Below, in pieces: positions 33,859 to 41,302 of a DNA stretch of 64,000 nucleotides. Source of the stretch: Acidovorax radicis (GTDB lineage: Bacteria > Pseudomonadota > Gammaproteobacteria > Burkholderiales > Burkholderiaceae_C); NCBI RefSeq assembly GCF_020510705.1, contig NZ_CP075184.1:4736501-4800500 (forward strand), in the 5' to 3' direction. Both the position numbers and the translations under genes were made by a program. The stretch's first letter is position 1, and each line of letters begins with the position of its first letter. The notes beneath the pieces were generated by a model. The model did no database searches, was not told where the DNA came from, and was given only the letters and a program-made list of their open reading frames with translations.

Positions 33859-34572
33859 ATGCTGCGTTTTGCCGTGATCGTGGTGCTGCTGGCCAACGCG
33901 GGCTATTATGCGTGGTCCCAAGGGCTGTTGCGCCAATGGGGTCTGGCCCCCCAGGAGCAGTCGGAACCCCAGCGCATGGACCAGCAGATCCGGCCCGAGA
34001 CGCTGCAGATCCTGAAGGTGAACCCCGGCAAGGGTGCTGCGGCCTCCAGCCCGGCAGCGGCCCCTTCGGCCCCCCCCAGCGCCCCCACACCGGCAGTGGC
34101 CGAGGCACCACCGCCCGCCCCCGACCCCACCGAGTGCCTGCAGGCCGGGGTGTTTGACGAACGCCAGGCCGAGGCCCTGCGCACGGCAGCCGCTGCGCTG
34201 CCGCGTGGCAGCTGGGTGCTGGATCCGACCCCATTGCCCGGGCGCTGGATGGTTTACATGGGGCGTTTTGACGATCTCGAAGCGCTGGACAAAAAACGCA
34301 CCGAGCTGCGCGCCCGCAACGTGGATTTCGACCGCGCGGGCGGCTCTTGGGAATACGGCCTGTCGCTGGGCCGCTTCTCGACCAAGGAAGCTGCCGAGCG
34401 TGAACTGACCAACCTGAACAACAAGGGCGTGCGCACGGCGCGCGTGATTCAGGAACGCCCCGAGGTGGGCGGTTTCACCCTGCGCCTGCCGGCCGTGAAC
34501 AATGCGCTGCGCCCGCAGCTCGATGCGCTGCGCCCGGCACTGTCAGGCAAGACCCTGCGCGCCTGCGGTTGA
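33859..34572 (+). CDS. SPOR-domain membrane protein
   Basis: 237-residue protein with an N-terminal anchor (MLRFAVIVVLLANAGYYAW), a Pro/Ala-rich linker (about 60-95) and a C-terminal domain resembling SPOR folds (WMVYMGRFDDLEALDKKRTE, LSLGRFSTKEAAERELTNLN). SPOR domains bind denuded peptidoglycan at the septum, so a role in cell division or wall binding is likely. In Burkholderiales similar proteins commonly follow birA. The start at 33859 begins the transmembrane helix. Confidence 0.78.
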   Translation: MLRFAVIVVLLANAGYYAWSQGLLRQWGLAPQEQSEPQRMDQQIRPETLQILKVNPGKGAAASSPAAAPSAPPSAPTPAVAEAPPPAPDPTECLQAGVFDERQAEALRTAAAALPRGSWVLDPTPLPGRWMVYMGRFDDLEALDKKRTELRARNVDFDRAGGSWEYGLSLGRFSTKEAAERELTNLNNKGVRTARVIQERPEVGGFTLRLPAVNNALRPQLDALRPALSGKTLRACG

Positions 34573-34632
34573 GCCGAGCCCCGGCTGGCGCGCTGTCGCC
34601 AGCGGCAGTGTTGTGCGCCCCTGCGCCCGCCC

Positions 34633-36087
34633 TCAGCTGCCGGCCACCACGTCATCCCGCGCCGCAAAACGCACCGTGAAACAGGCGCCCGGCGGGTGGT
34701 GGCCGGGTCGGGCGTCTTCGAGCATGACCTCGGCATCATGTTTGCGGGCGATCTCCCGCACGATGGGCAGGCCCAGGCCCGAGCCGTCGGCCTCGCTGCC
34801 CAGGGCGCGATAAAACGGCTGAAAAACCAGGTCACGCTCTGACTCGGGCACACCGGGGCCCGAGTCTTCGACCTGCAGCAGCAGCACATGGCCAAAGGTG
34901 TCGGCCAGCACGCGGGCCGTGACCACGCCGGGCTTGTCGGGGGTGGAGGGCGTGTAGTTGATGGCGTTGTCCACCAGGTTGCGCACCAGCTCCTTGAGCA
35001 GCGTGGGGTTGCCATCGACCAGCACGCCGGGCGAGCCGGGCTCGGCGCCGTCGTAGCCCAGGTCGATCTTTTTGTCCAGGGCGCGGGGCACCGAGTCGCG
35101 CACCACCTCGATCACCAGCCGCGCCAGGTCACAGGGCTGGCGCGCAATGCCCACGCCGCTGCCCTCGGCCCGGGCCAGCGCCAGCAACTGGTTGACGGTG
35201 TGCGTGGCGCGGATGCTGGAGCGCCCGATCTGCTGCAGCGAGCGTTTGAGTTCTTCGGTGCTGGTGCCCTCGCGCTGGGCCAGGTCGGCCTGCATGCGCA
35301 GGCCCGCCAGCGGTGTCTTGAGCTGGTGGGCGGCGTCGGCCAGAAACCGCTTTTGCGTGGCCAGCGAATCGTTCAGTCGCGTGAGCAGATCGTTCACCGA
35401 TGACACCAGCGGCGCCACCTCCAGCGGCACGGCGTGGTCATCCAGCGGCGAGAGGTCGTCGGGGTTGCGCGCGCGGATGCGCTGCTCCAGCTGGTTGAGC
35501 GGCTGAATGCCCCGCGCCAGCGCCAGCCACACCAGCAGCACCGCCAGCGGCAGGATGACGAACTGCGGCAGCATCACGCCCTTGATGATTTCGGTGGCCA
35601 GCACGCTGCGTTTTTCGCGGGTTTCAGCCACCTGCACCAATGCCAAGGGCGTGCCGTTGAGCGGCAGCCGCACCCAGATATAGGCCACGCGGATATCGAT
35701 GCCGCGCATTTCGGCGTCCCGCAAGCGCACTTCGCCCGTCAGGGGGACTTCTTCGGTGGGCGGCTCGGGCAGCTCGCGTTCGCCCGACAGGTATTCGCCG
35801 CCCGGCCCGATGACCTGGTAATAGACGATGTCGGAGTCATCGGCCCGCAAAATCTCGCTGGCGGGCTGCGGCAGGTTGAATTGGGCCTTGTTGCCGGCCA
35901 CTGACACCAGCTGGGCCAGGGCGTGGGCGTTGTACTCCAGCGCCCGGTCAAACGGCTTGTTGGCCAGGCCCTGCGCCACCAGCCAGGTAAGCGCCAGGCT
36001 CACGGGCCACAGCAGCAGCAGCGGCGTGAGCATCCAGTCAAGGATTTCGCCGAACAGGGAGCGTTGCTCGCGCTGGAAGATTTTCAA
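34633..36087 (-). CDS. Sensor histidine kinase (TctE-like)
   Basis: 484-residue membrane kinase. Transmembrane segments at about 20-40 and 172-192 enclose a periplasmic sensor domain of the 2CSK_N (TctE) type. HAMP-like linker, then DHp with the phospho-acceptor H254 in AAHQLKTPLAGL, and an ATPase domain with N-box LVRNLVDNAINY and G boxes (DSGPGVP, GSGLGLPIV). It partners the response regulator encoded upstream. The start is TTG at 36087, 4 bp from a dispersed repeat; I see no Shine-Dalgarno site there. TctE relatives control tricarboxylate uptake. Confidence 0.9.
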   Translation of the reverse strand: MKIFQREQRSLFGEILDWMLTPLLLLWPVSLALTWLVAQGLANKPFDRALEYNAHALAQLVSVAGNKAQFNLPQPASEILRADDSDIVYYQVIGPGGEYLSGERELPEPPTEEVPLTGEVRLRDAEMRGIDIRVAYIWVRLPLNGTPLALVQVAETREKRSVLATEIIKGVMLPQFVILPLAVLLVWLALARGIQPLNQLEQRIRARNPDDLSPLDDHAVPLEVAPLVSSVNDLLTRLNDSLATQKRFLADAAHQLKTPLAGLRMQADLAQREGTSTEELKRSLQQIGRSSIRATHTVNQLLALARAEGSGVGIARQPCDLARLVIEVVRDSVPRALDKKIDLGYDGAEPGSPGVLVDGNPTLLKELVRNLVDNAINYTPSTPDKPGVVTARVLADTFGHVLLLQVEDSGPGVPESERDLVFQPFYRALGSEADGSGLGLPIVREIARKHDAEVMLEDARPGHHPPGACFTVRFAARDDVVAGS

Positions 36088-36090
36088 GGT

Positions 36091-36151
36091 TTCAAGCCTT
36101 TTTGGCCTCTAGCGCTTATCCACAAAGCGCAAGCAGCTATCATTTTTATAG
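36091..36151 (+). repeat. Dispersed intergenic repeat, copy 7
   Basis: TTCAAGCCTTTTTGGCCTCT, then AGCGCTTATCCACAAAGCGC, then AAGCAGCTATCATTTTTATA. It fills the entire gap between the response regulator stop (36152) and the kinase TTG start (36087), so the repeat forms the intercistronic region of this two-component operon. Confidence 0.9.
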
Positions 36152-36826
36152 TCAGCTTGCAATTTTCTCAAGGCAATAGCCCAGGCCGCGCACGGTGGCG
36201 ATGCGGATGGGCCCGCCCTCGATCTTCTTGCGCAGGCGGTGGATGTAGACCTCGATGGCGTTGTTGCTCACCTCTTCGCCCCACTCGCACAGGCGCTCGA
36301 CCAGTTGCTCCTTGCTCACCAGGCGGCCGGCGCGCTGCAGCAGCACTTCCAGCAGGCCCAGCTCGCGCGCCGACAGCTCGATCATCTTGCCGTCGATGGT
36401 GGCCACGCGGCCGGCCTGGTCGTAGACCAGCGGGCCGTGCTTGATGGCGCTGCTGGTGCCGCCCATGCCCCGGCGTGTGAGGGCGCGCACGCGGGCTTCC
36501 AGCTCTTGCAGGCTGAAGGGCTTGGCCATGTAGTCGTCGGCGCCAAAGTCCAGGCCCTTCACGCGCTCTTCCACGCTGTCGGCCGCGGTGAGGATGAGCA
36601 CCGGCAGGGCCGAGCCCCGGCCGCGCAGCTTCTTGAGCACTTCCAGCCCATGCATCTTGGGCAGGCCCAGGTCCAGGATGAGCAGGTCGAACTCGTTGTT
36701 GGTCATGAGCGCCGCGTCGGCCTCGCTGCCGCTGGCGACATGGTCCACCACGGCGCCCGAGGCACGCAGCGTGCGCAGCAGGCCATCGGCCAGCACCTGG
36801 TCGTCTTCGGCAATGAGGATGCGCAT
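36152..36826 (-). CDS. OmpR-family response regulator (TctD-like)
   Basis: 224-residue regulator. The receiver domain has acidic EDD (7-9), phospho-acceptor D52 in LILDLGLP, the switch Thr in LILTAAD, and the Lys of YMAKPF. The C-terminal winged helix ends with NAIEVYIHRLRKKIEGGPIR and VRGLGYCLE. It is the cognate partner of the adjacent TctE-like kinase. Bug receptors, typical targets of such systems, are encoded at 38.2 kb and 23.6 kb, but the connection is inferred. Confidence 0.92.
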   Translation of the reverse strand: MRILIAEDDQVLADGLLRTLRASGAVVDHVASGSEADAALMTNNEFDLLILDLGLPKMHGLEVLKKLRGRGSALPVLILTAADSVEERVKGLDFGADDYMAKPFSLQELEARVRALTRRGMGGTSSAIKHGPLVYDQAGRVATIDGKMIELSARELGLLEVLLQRAGRLVSKEQLVERLCEWGEEVSNNAIEVYIHRLRKKIEGGPIRIATVRGLGYCLEKIAS

Positions 36827-37052
36827 GGGGGAGTCTCCTGGTGGGATGGCTGCGGTCTGGCGCCGCGCCTGTGCCGCGATTTTAGGCGCCGCCGCGCCCG
36901 CGTTGGCGCCCTATCGGCATCCCGCCCGCGCCCGGCGTGCCACCCACGCAGCCCCTCGTCCCTGTGTGGGGCGAGGGGCCGACGCCCGCCCGATAAGAGC
37001 CGCTGCCAGCGCACCACGGCAGCAGCCTCCTCGCGCTGGCGTCAGGGCGACG

Positions 37053-37988
37053 TCACCGGGGGTCGGTAGCCAGCAGTTTGTGCACCAGCGCCTGCAGGTC
37101 GGCCTGCAGCCGGGCCATGCCCTCGGGCCACTGGGCCAGGGTCGCTTCATCCATATAGAGCTTGCGGTTGATCTCGATCTGGATGCTGTGGCGGTGCTGG
37201 GCCGGGTTGCTGTAGCGGCGCACCAGCTCCACCCCCTTGTAAGGGTGGTTGTATTCCACGCTGTAGCCGCAGCCACGCAGGTGCTCACACACCAGCGCCG
37301 ACAGGGCCGGGCTGGCGGTGGTGCCGTCGCGGTCGCCGATCACAAAATCGGCGTGCACCAGGCCCGGAAACTCGGTGGCATGGCTGGCCGACACGGCGGG
37401 CATGGAGTGGCAGTTGATGTGGAGGCTGTAGCCGTGGCGGGCATGGGCGGCGTCAATGGCTTGCGCCACCGCTGCGTGGTAGGGGCGCCAGCAACGCTCG
37501 ATGCGGGCACGCACCTCGGCCACGGTGAGCAGTCGGTTGTAGATCGGCTCACCCTCGTCGGTGAACTTCCAGATCAGGCCCTTGCCTAGGCGCACCTTGC
37601 TGAGCACGGCAGGGTCGGTGGAGAGCGGATCAGCCCAGGCACCATCGAGCAGCGTGGTGTCCAGCTCGGTGGTGTCGCGGTTGGCATCGAGATAGATGCG
37701 GGGGAAGTGGGCCTCGACCCAGGCCACGCCCAGCGCAGGGGCAAAGGCGTAGATCTTTTCGACGTGCGTGTCTTCGGCGCGGCGCAGCGTGGGCAGGTCA
37801 CAGGCCGAGCCGAAATCGGCGGGGTAACACGTGCCGCTGTGTGGTGAGTCGAGCACCAGCGGCGTGGTGCCGGGCAGGCTCGTCACCAGGGGGGCATCGG
37901 CCGCCGTGGTGGCAAGGCCGGGCGAACCGGTCACGCCAGGTTCGGCGTGCTGGAAGCGTTGGTGGATCAGTTTCAAGGCAGCATGCAT
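37053..37988 (-). CDS. N-formylglutamate amidohydrolase
   Basis: 311-residue FGase family enzyme (HutG type 2). Visible family features are PLVLDSPHSGTCYP (early metal/His region), YLDANRDTTELD, SLHINCHSMPA with a likely zinc ligand, and IQIEINRKLYMDE near the C-terminus. It hydrolyses N-formyl-L-glutamate to formate and glutamate, the last step of one histidine-degradation route. No other hut gene lies in the window. The start at 37988 is the first ATG and no strong competitor exists. Confidence 0.88.
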   Translation of the reverse strand: MHAALKLIHQRFQHAEPGVTGSPGLATTAADAPLVTSLPGTTPLVLDSPHSGTCYPADFGSACDLPTLRRAEDTHVEKIYAFAPALGVAWVEAHFPRIYLDANRDTTELDTTLLDGAWADPLSTDPAVLSKVRLGKGLIWKFTDEGEPIYNRLLTVAEVRARIERCWRPYHAAVAQAIDAAHARHGYSLHINCHSMPAVSASHATEFPGLVHADFVIGDRDGTTASPALSALVCEHLRGCGYSVEYNHPYKGVELVRRYSNPAQHRHSIQIEINRKLYMDEATLAQWPEGMARLQADLQALVHKLLATDPR

Positions 37989-38089
37989 AGGCAGAGTGTG
38001 CGCAAAGGAGGGCGGCCGGCCTAGCCGCCCAGACCGGGATGTGACTATGGTTATCCCTGAAAGCGGGGCAATTCATGGTCCAAGAACGG

Positions 38090-38127
38090 GTTCAAGATCT
38101 CGCGGGAGCCGCTGAGAGATCGTGAAC
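38090..38127. repeat. Hairpin with GTTCA-GATCTC ends
   Basis: GTTCAAGATCTC (38090-38101) pairs with GAGATCGTGAAC (38116-38127) with one mismatch. The tip sequence matches the ends of the element at 24672-24940 and the solo site near 43581. It lies between the amidohydrolase start and the Bug receptor stop. A second GC-rich hairpin (CCCGGGC/GCCCGGG) follows near 38157-38175 and could end the Bug transcript. Confidence 0.6.
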
Positions 38128-38184
38128 ACGGTCTAAAACATCCCGGCTGTGGCCGTCCCGGGCTCGGGGCCCGGGTGGGGAAAA

Positions 38185-39150
38185 TCAGTCGAGGGCTACC
38201 TTGGCGTAGGCCGCGACCCGCTTCATCTTGTCGATCTCGCGGGCAATCTGGGCGGTGAAATCCGAAGGCGTGGTGCCCGAGGGGTAAAGCCCCAGGCCGG
38301 CCAGGCGCTCGCGCACGGCGGGCTCCTTGAGTGCCTGGGCCACGGCCTGCTGAATTCGCTCCACCGCAGCCGCAGGGGTGCCTGCGGGTGCGACCAGGCC
38401 AAACCACGATGGCTCGTTGGCCTGCTTGTAGCCCAGCTCGCCATAGGTGGGCACGTCGGGCAGAACGTCCAGCCGCTGGGGCCACGAGACCGCCAGCGCC
38501 TTGAGCTTGCCCGCCTTCACATAGGGCAGCGAAGAGGCCACCTGGTCGAAGTACACCGCCACCTGCCCCGCCAGCACGTCATTGAGGGCCGGGCCCGCAC
38601 CCCGGTAGGGGATGTGCACCATCGAGGTGCCCGTGCTGCTCTTGAACAGCTCGCCCCACATGTGGCCAATGGTGCCGTTGCCGGGCGTGGCGTATGACAC
38701 CTTGCCCGGGTTGGCCTTGAGGTAGCTGACCAGTTCAGCGAAATTCTTGACCGGCACGGTGGTGGGGTTGATCACGATGACGCCCGGGGCCTTCACGATC
38801 TCGGTCACGCCCACGAAATCCTTGGTGGGGTTGTAGGGCAGCTTGCTGTACACCGCAGGGTTCACGCCATGGGTAGACAGCGTGGCCACCCCCAGGGTCA
38901 GGCCGTCGGCCGGGGCGCGCGCGACCTCGGCCATGCCGATGGAGCCGCCTGCACCGCCACGGTTGTCGAGCACCACCGGCTGCTTGAGCAGGCGCGTGAG
39001 CGCGTCCTGCAGGGCACGGGCCGTGATGTCGGTGGCGCCCCCTGGTGGAAACGGAATGATCACGCGCAGCGGTTTGCCTTCTTGCGCAAAAGATATTCCA
39101 GGAACGAAAGATACGGCGGCCAGCGCTGAAAGCATGTGACGGCGTTGCAT
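38185..39150 (-). CDS. Bug-family tripartite tricarboxylate-type solute receptor
   Basis: 321-residue TctC/Bug receptor: signal peptide MQRRHMLSALAAVSFVPGIS ending at FAQ, then PLRVIIPFPPGGATDITARA, the DNRGGAGGSIG loop and MVHIPYRGAGPALNDVLAGQ. The start is placed at ATG 39150, with AGGAG 8 bp upstream; the neighbouring ATG at 39156 is too close to the ribosome site. It is divergent from a LysR regulator gene, the usual pairing for Bug receptors and their regulators. Confidence 0.9.
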   Translation of the reverse strand: MQRRHMLSALAAVSFVPGISFAQEGKPLRVIIPFPPGGATDITARALQDALTRLLKQPVVLDNRGGAGGSIGMAEVARAPADGLTLGVATLSTHGVNPAVYSKLPYNPTKDFVGVTEIVKAPGVIVINPTTVPVKNFAELVSYLKANPGKVSYATPGNGTIGHMWGELFKSSTGTSMVHIPYRGAGPALNDVLAGQVAVYFDQVASSLPYVKAGKLKALAVSWPQRLDVLPDVPTYGELGYKQANEPSWFGLVAPAGTPAAAVERIQQAVAQALKEPAVRERLAGLGLYPSGTTPSDFTAQIAREIDKMKRVAAYAKVALD

Positions 39151-39226
39151 GGACATTTCTCCTATGAAGTGCATTGAGGTTAATAGAATCAACGCCCTCT
39201 ACCAAGCAATGGATATGCCTGATAAC

Positions 39227-39241
39227 ATTCCAATTTGGAAT
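39227..39241. promoter_or_regulatory. Perfect palindrome in LysR/Bug divergent promoter (candidate LysR operator)
   Basis: ATTCCAATTTGGAAT has 7-bp arms around a single base and contains a T-N11-A core as expected for LysR-type regulators. It lies 16 bp upstream of the LysR start and 76 bp upstream of the divergent Bug gene, suited to autoregulation and control of both. Confidence 0.6.
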
Positions 39242-39257
39242 GATTTGACAACTTAGC

Positions 39258-40238
39258 ATGTCCTCCTTGCGCCGGCTCTCTCCGCCCCTGCACCTGCTGC
39301 GGGCGTTTTCCACCGTCACCCGGTTTGGGGGGATCTCGCGCGCGGCCGAGGCCCTGCACCTCACGCAAAGTGCGGTCAGCAAACAAATCAAGGAGCTGGA
39401 AACCTGGGTGGGCGTGCCGCTGTTCGAGCGCAGTCGCAAACGCCTGGCGCTGACCCCGGCGGGCGAACGCTATGAGAAGGCCGTGCGCGGCGTGCTGGCG
39501 CAGCTGGAGGCCGCCACGCTGGAGCTGATCACCAGCGACGACGGCGGCGGCGCGCTGCACCTGTCCAGCCTGCCCACGTTTGCGGCCAAGTGGCTCATCC
39601 CGCGCCTGCCGCAGTTCCAGCAGCTACACCCGCAAATCACGCTGCACTTTGTGCCCTATGTGCACAGCTACGACTTCACCCGGCCCGAGCTGGACTGCGC
39701 CATCCTGTTCGGCGACGGCCACTGGCCCGGCGCCCATGCGCACTACATCACTGGCAACGACGTAGCGCTCATCGCCCCGCGCACCAAGGTGGCCGACTGG
39801 CCCCTTCACACGCCGCGCGATGTGGCCAGGCAGACCTTGCTGCGCCATGTGACCGTGCCCGAGGCCTGGCTGCGCTGGAGCGAAACCCACAACGTGGTGG
39901 GGCTGATCGACCCGCTGGGCGGGCCGCAGTTCGACCAGTTCCAGACCATGATCCGCGCCGTGATGGCGGGCATGGGCCTGGCCCTGGTGCCGCGCTGTCT
40001 GGTGCAGGACGAAATCACCGCCGGACTGGTGCGCGAGCCACTGGCCGACGCCCCGCTGCGCGGCGGCTACCAGAGCGACGTGGGCTATTGGTTTTGTTAC
40101 CCCGAAGGGCGCACGCAGTTGCACGCGCTGCAGTGTTTTCGGCAATGGCTGCTGCAAGGTGCCGGGCAGGCAGCGCTGCCGGCAGACGGCAGTGGTGCGG
40201 CGGACCCGGCCGCCGTTGTGGCCCCTGGCAATTCTTAG
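39258..40238 (+). CDS. LysR-family regulator (GcvA-like)
   Basis: 326-residue LysR-type regulator. The N-terminal winged helix (LLRAFSTVTRFGGISRAAEA, then LHLTQSAVSKQIKELE) is followed by a substrate-binding domain similar to GcvA-type proteins (FAAKWLIPRLPQFQQLHPQI). It is divergent from the Bug receptor gene and probably controls it. The stop TAG at 40236-40238 directly abuts a dispersed repeat. The C-terminal 25 residues are Ala/Gly-rich and probably disordered. Confidence 0.88.
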   Translation: MSSLRRLSPPLHLLRAFSTVTRFGGISRAAEALHLTQSAVSKQIKELETWVGVPLFERSRKRLALTPAGERYEKAVRGVLAQLEAATLELITSDDGGGALHLSSLPTFAAKWLIPRLPQFQQLHPQITLHFVPYVHSYDFTRPELDCAILFGDGHWPGAHAHYITGNDVALIAPRTKVADWPLHTPRDVARQTLLRHVTVPEAWLRWSETHNVVGLIDPLGGPQFDQFQTMIRAVMAGMGLALVPRCLVQDEITAGLVREPLADAPLRGGYQSDVGYWFCYPEGRTQLHALQCFRQWLLQGAGQAALPADGSGAADPAAVVAPGNS

Positions 40239-40290
40239 AGCCAAAATGGCCTGTAGCGCTTATCCACAAAGCGCTAAAAGCTATCAATAA
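40239..40290 (+). repeat. Dispersed intergenic repeat, copy 8
   Basis: AGCCAAAATGGCCTGTAGCG, then CTTATCCACAAAGCGCTAAA, then AGCTATCAATAA. It begins at the base following the LysR stop codon. Confidence 0.88.
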
Positions 40291-40356
40291 AGAAGCAACA
40301 GGTATCTGATGGTGCCTCAGGCGGAGGTGGTTCCCCCCGTGCCACGCTGCCGCCGC

Positions 40357-41073
40357 TCAGTCGCCGCGCACCTGCGCCACCAGACTGGCCAGCCCGGCAA
40401 CGTCGGCCACCACCAGCACATGCGGGCCCTCTTTGCGCAGCAGGCCCCGTTTGGTCAGCACGCTGATCTCGCGGGTCACCTGCTCGCGGTTGGTGCTGAT
40501 CTTGCTGGCCAGCACCGCATGGGCCGGGGCCGGGTCAAGGCGGGCGGTGTTGTCGCCCTGAACGCCTGCGGTGTGCGCCAGGCGCAGCAGCTCGGCGTGC
40601 AGCCGGGTTTGCACGCCCAGCGTGCTCAGGTCGATCACACGCTCGGTCAGGCGGCGCACCAGCGCCGTGAGGTTGCGCATCATGCGCATGGCCACTGCGG
40701 GCTCACGCGCCAGCATGGCGATGAAGGCGGGGGCCGAGAGCACGGCCAGCAACGAGGGTTCCAGCGCCACCACATCGGCCGAGCGGGGTTGGCCATCAAT
40801 GGCCGAGAGGTCACCAAAATGCTCGCCCGCCTCGCAATCGCGGAAGGTCACCTCGCGCCCCTGGGTCGAATAGGTGGTGATGCGGGCACGCCCCGAACAC
40901 AGAAAATACACCTCGCCCCCGGGCGACGCGCGCGTGAAGAGCGGCGTGCGCGCCTCCACCTGGCGCCAGTCGCATTCGGCCGCCACGCGGGCCAGGCACT
41001 CGTCCCCCAGCCCGTCCAACAGGGCAATGCGGCGCAATGCCAGGCTGGAGCGAGGGGACGTGGAAGTATTCAT
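40357..41073 (-). CDS. Crp/Fnr-family transcriptional regulator
   Basis: 238-residue regulator. The cyclic-nucleotide-binding fold has EVYFLCSGRARITTYS and the phosphate-binding-cassette-like FGDLSAIDGQPRSADVVAL, and the dimerisation helix is followed by a winged helix (VLASKISTNREQVTREISVL). The cassette has the G-D/E-L-x(n)-R-S/T pattern of proteins that bind cAMP, so cyclic nucleotide sensing is plausible. No Fnr-type N-terminal cysteines are present. It is divergent from a membrane cyclase gene, which strengthens the case for cyclic nucleotide as ligand. Confidence 0.88.
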   Translation of the reverse strand: MNTSTSPRSSLALRRIALLDGLGDECLARVAAECDWRQVEARTPLFTRASPGGEVYFLCSGRARITTYSTQGREVTFRDCEAGEHFGDLSAIDGQPRSADVVALEPSLLAVLSAPAFIAMLAREPAVAMRMMRNLTALVRRLTERVIDLSTLGVQTRLHAELLRLAHTAGVQGDNTARLDPAPAHAVLASKISTNREQVTREISVLTKRGLLRKEGPHVLVVADVAGLASLVAQVRGD

Positions 41074-41302
41074 GGAACCAAATGCAGGGCTGGCACGCCC
41101 AAGGTGGGCTGCAAAGAGGGCGGATTATGCTCACAAGCGGCCGCGCCTGCGGACAACGCCGCCAGTGCCCCCCGTTGACGCCACGGCAGACACCACGACA
41201 CCAAGCCAGGCCACCCTGCAGCGACGCAGCGAGATGGCTGCGCGGTGAAGCGGAGCGTCTGACCATCCACACCACCTTTCCCGCCAACATGGCCAAGCCT
41301 TC

